Part shown: positions 62,553 to 64,000 of the stretch, in pieces
Layout of the letters: every line of letters starts with the position of its first letter
Position numbering within the stretch: position 1 is the stretch's first letter
Source of the DNA: Nitrospina sp.
GTDB lineage: Bacteria; Nitrospinota; Nitrospinia; Nitrospinales; JACRGP01
Length of the DNA stretch: 64,000 nucleotides
Direction of reading: 5' to 3'
NCBI GenBank assembly: GCA_024648695.1
Contig: JACAVV010000010.1
Span: forward strand, 62,001 to 126,000
Notes under the pieces: generated by a model
Told to the model about the DNA's origin: nothing
Database searches by the model: none
Seen by the model: the letters and a program-made list of their open reading frames with translations, nothing else
Position numbers and translations under genes: made by a program

Positions 62553-63605
62553 TTACGCTACCAGTATTTCAATGCGATGAATCCCTGACGTCCCTGAGGG
62601 GAACGGGTCTCTGGCATCGTCCCTTTGAATTCCGCTGAATTGATCTGCCGCGCGAACGGCTATGGGATAGCGTCCTGGCCCAGGAAACTCGCAGGGAAAT
62701 GACCAAAACACCCAGGAATACTTTGACTGGGCCGGTTCCAGTTTGGCGAGCGACCAGGTTTTCTCGCTATCCAGCGATACTTGTACATATTGGATTCCCC
62801 GGTCACCGGAAAAGGCTATTCCTTTTATTACCAGCTTACGTGAAAACACCCAGCTTTGATGTTCGGGATAATCGATCCGCGAGAACAGATTCACTTTCGC
62901 CTTGGCGGACCAGCCTTTTTCGTTCCAATAACCTTTAAAACTGTCTTTGGAAACTTCCATTTCACGGATCCACTTGACCTGCTTGATGCCATAAAGTCCT
63001 GGTAAAATCAGGCGCAGGGGGAAACCATGTTCCAGGGTCAACACCTCTCCATTCATTTTATAAGCGAGAAGCGCACCGGGATGGTTGGTGGAGCTTAGGG
63101 GAATGCCCTCATAATAGCCATCTTCGCCACGCAGGATGAGGGTTTTGGAAAAGGCACGCGGTTCAATTTTCTCGATGAAATCTTTGAGAGGAATACCCTC
63201 CCAAAGCGCTGTGCCCATGGCACGCCCGCCAATGGGGTTGCCTATGCAGTTCAGTGTAATGATTTGTCTGGCGGAGGGGAATCTCTGAAGGTCCTGTAAA
63301 CTATAGGAACGAGCTTGCTGAACCTGGCCTTTAACATTCAAACGCCAATGACCGGCGCCTTTTTTCAGCGAATCCGGTGGCCCCGAATAATCTTCGACGT
63401 AAAAAAGCCGGGTGGGAGTGATGGGATCGGGCAGGCCACTGGAATCAAGAACCTTCGGCACCATACCCGCCTGCGCCTTGCCCGGCGAGGCGAGCAAGCC
63501 CGCCAAAAGAACCAGCAATTGATTTAGAAATTGCGCCCGATTGAATTTCCCCGGTTGAAATACACGGTCAACAGACTGGCAAAACCAGAGGAATGTTCTA
63601 ATCAC
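62553..63605 (-). CDS. Sulfite-oxidase-like molybdopterin enzyme
   Basis: 350 residues with a GTG start. A hydrophobic export-type N-terminus lacks a twin arginine. The molybdenum-binding cysteine is Cys120 in 'QIITLNCIGNPIGGRAMGTA'. The pterin loop is 'STNHPGALLAYKMNGEVLTL', with 'HGFPLRLILPGLYGIKQVKW' after it. A C-terminal dimerisation domain is present. It may be a sulfite dehydrogenase, though no cytochrome partner gene adjoins, and a YedY-like role is possible. It starts three bases after the upstream methyltransferase-like gene. Confidence 0.88.
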   Translation of the reverse strand: MIRTFLWFCQSVDRVFQPGKFNRAQFLNQLLVLLAGLLASPGKAQAGMVPKVLDSSGLPDPITPTRLFYVEDYSGPPDSLKKGAGHWRLNVKGQVQQARSYSLQDLQRFPSARQIITLNCIGNPIGGRAMGTALWEGIPLKDFIEKIEPRAFSKTLILRGEDGYYEGIPLSSTNHPGALLAYKMNGEVLTLEHGFPLRLILPGLYGIKQVKWIREMEVSKDSFKGYWNEKGWSAKAKVNLFSRIDYPEHQSWVFSRKLVIKGIAFSGDRGIQYVQVSLDSEKTWSLAKLEPAQSKYSWVFWSFPCEFPGPGRYPIAVRAADQFSGIQRDDARDPFPSGTSGIHRIEILVA

Positions 63606-63608
63606 AAG

Positions 63609-64000
63609 CTAGGCGCAACAGGAATCGTTTCCTTTGGGCTCCTCGGTTTCAGGGTCATAGAAATGAAAATTCCCTGCATATGGAGGCATGCTCAAATAGC
63701 TGGCATCGATTTCATCCACTTCCACCGGTACACCTTTCAGAAAAGTCTGATCCTCGAAAGTCACCGATTCATAGGGGCCGGCATAAATAGCCATCACAGA
63801 TTTACAACAAGACGCCCCTTCGGGCACATCCGGCTTATAGCCTTTGAGAATGTAGGAATAAAACTTGATGCCTTCCACCTCTTTCCAAAGGTAGTCATAG
63901 GTCAGAGTGATGCCGGCAAACTCGCTGGATTGCGCAACTTCTTGAAACTCCGCCAGGGTCAGCGCGCCCGAAACACATTCTCCCCAAAGCTCCTGGTTCT
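63609..64000 (-). CDS. ArsM-like methyltransferase, C-terminal part (continues past the right edge)
   Basis: The last 130 residues are visible. The frame reads from the right edge as 'NQELWGECVSGALTLAEFQE' and then 'GASCCKSVMAIYAGPYESVT'. It ends with a cysteine pair 'GNDSCCA'. This layout matches the C-terminal region of arsenosugar-type arsenite methyltransferases, whose cysteine pairs bind arsenic. The SAM domain lies outside the window. The ORF track's start at 63878 is an internal GTG. Arsenic methylation is therefore likely but not proven. Confidence 0.72.
   Translation of the reverse strand, partial: NQELWGECVSGALTLAEFQEVAQSSEFAGITLTYDYLWKEVEGIKFYSYILKGYKPDVPEGASCCKSVMAIYAGPYESVTFEDQTFLKGVPVEVDEIDASYLSMPPYAGNFHFYDPETEEPKGNDSCCA

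Overview
The window looks like chromosome of a Gram-negative bacterium. It has an LPS heptosyltransferase, lipoproteins, periplasmic c-type cytochromes, and the usual murA-prmC-prfA-rpmE-rho housekeeping string. Gene content (DUF3179, DUF5989, a sulfite-oxidase-like molybdoenzyme, a di-haem protein next to a P450, a split ssrA tag ANDYEVAVAA) would suit a marine lineage such as Nitrospinota or a former deltaproteobacterium. That placement is inference; no 16S or other marker is present.

Left part (1-15.4 kb) is accessory DNA. It opens with a quorum-sensing locus on the minus strand: luxR, then a luxI operon (AHL synthase, small unknown protein, phytanoyl-CoA-dioxygenase-like enzyme) behind a perfect 20-bp lux-box-like dyad. 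Divergent from it is a two-gene operon of an ankyrin-repeat protein and a 950-residue TPR-CHAT protease. Next come a membrane protein/von Willebrand factor A (VWA) module, a VirD4/TraG-like coupling ATPase, small plasmid/ICE-type proteins, and a large serine recombinase. The last codons of the recombinase lie inside the 3' end of the tmRNA gene. This arrangement indicates an integrative element whose right end sits in ssrA; its left end is not visible.

From 15.4 to 31 kb follow ssrA and purD, a polar amino-acid type ABC transporter, and a small unknown gene whose near-copy is broken. Between those two copies sits an AbrB/Doc toxin-antitoxin module. Then come a polysaccharide cluster (SDR epimerase, cupin, glycosyltransferase), an AttH/CrtC-type lipocalin, DDAH, a gamma-glutamylcyclotransferase-like protein, thioredoxin, a secreted low-complexity protein and queG.

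From 30 to 47 kb are mostly ordinary genes: TPR lipoprotein, HDAC-like deacetylase, ClpC-like unfoldase, Gx transporter, DUF5989, a DPM1-like glycosyltransferase, a two-TM channel with an altered filter, an AGCS symporter, several secreted unknowns, and heptosyltransferase-murA-prmC-prfA-rpmE-rho.

From 47 to 64 kb are a decayed DUF2628 gene, an overlapping di-haem cytochrome/P450 pair, and a GC-rich DnaE2-like polymerase whose 3' end runs into a broken caspase-like gene. A perfect sigma-54 promoter lies 45 bases ahead of an intrinsic terminator, which predicts an undescribed small RNA. Next come a TPR-like exported protein, DUF3179 and TVP38 proteins, the oxidative pentose phosphate operon (gnd-zwf-pgl), and a minus-strand operon of an ArsM-like methyltransferase (partial), a sulfite-oxidase-like enzyme and a small protein.
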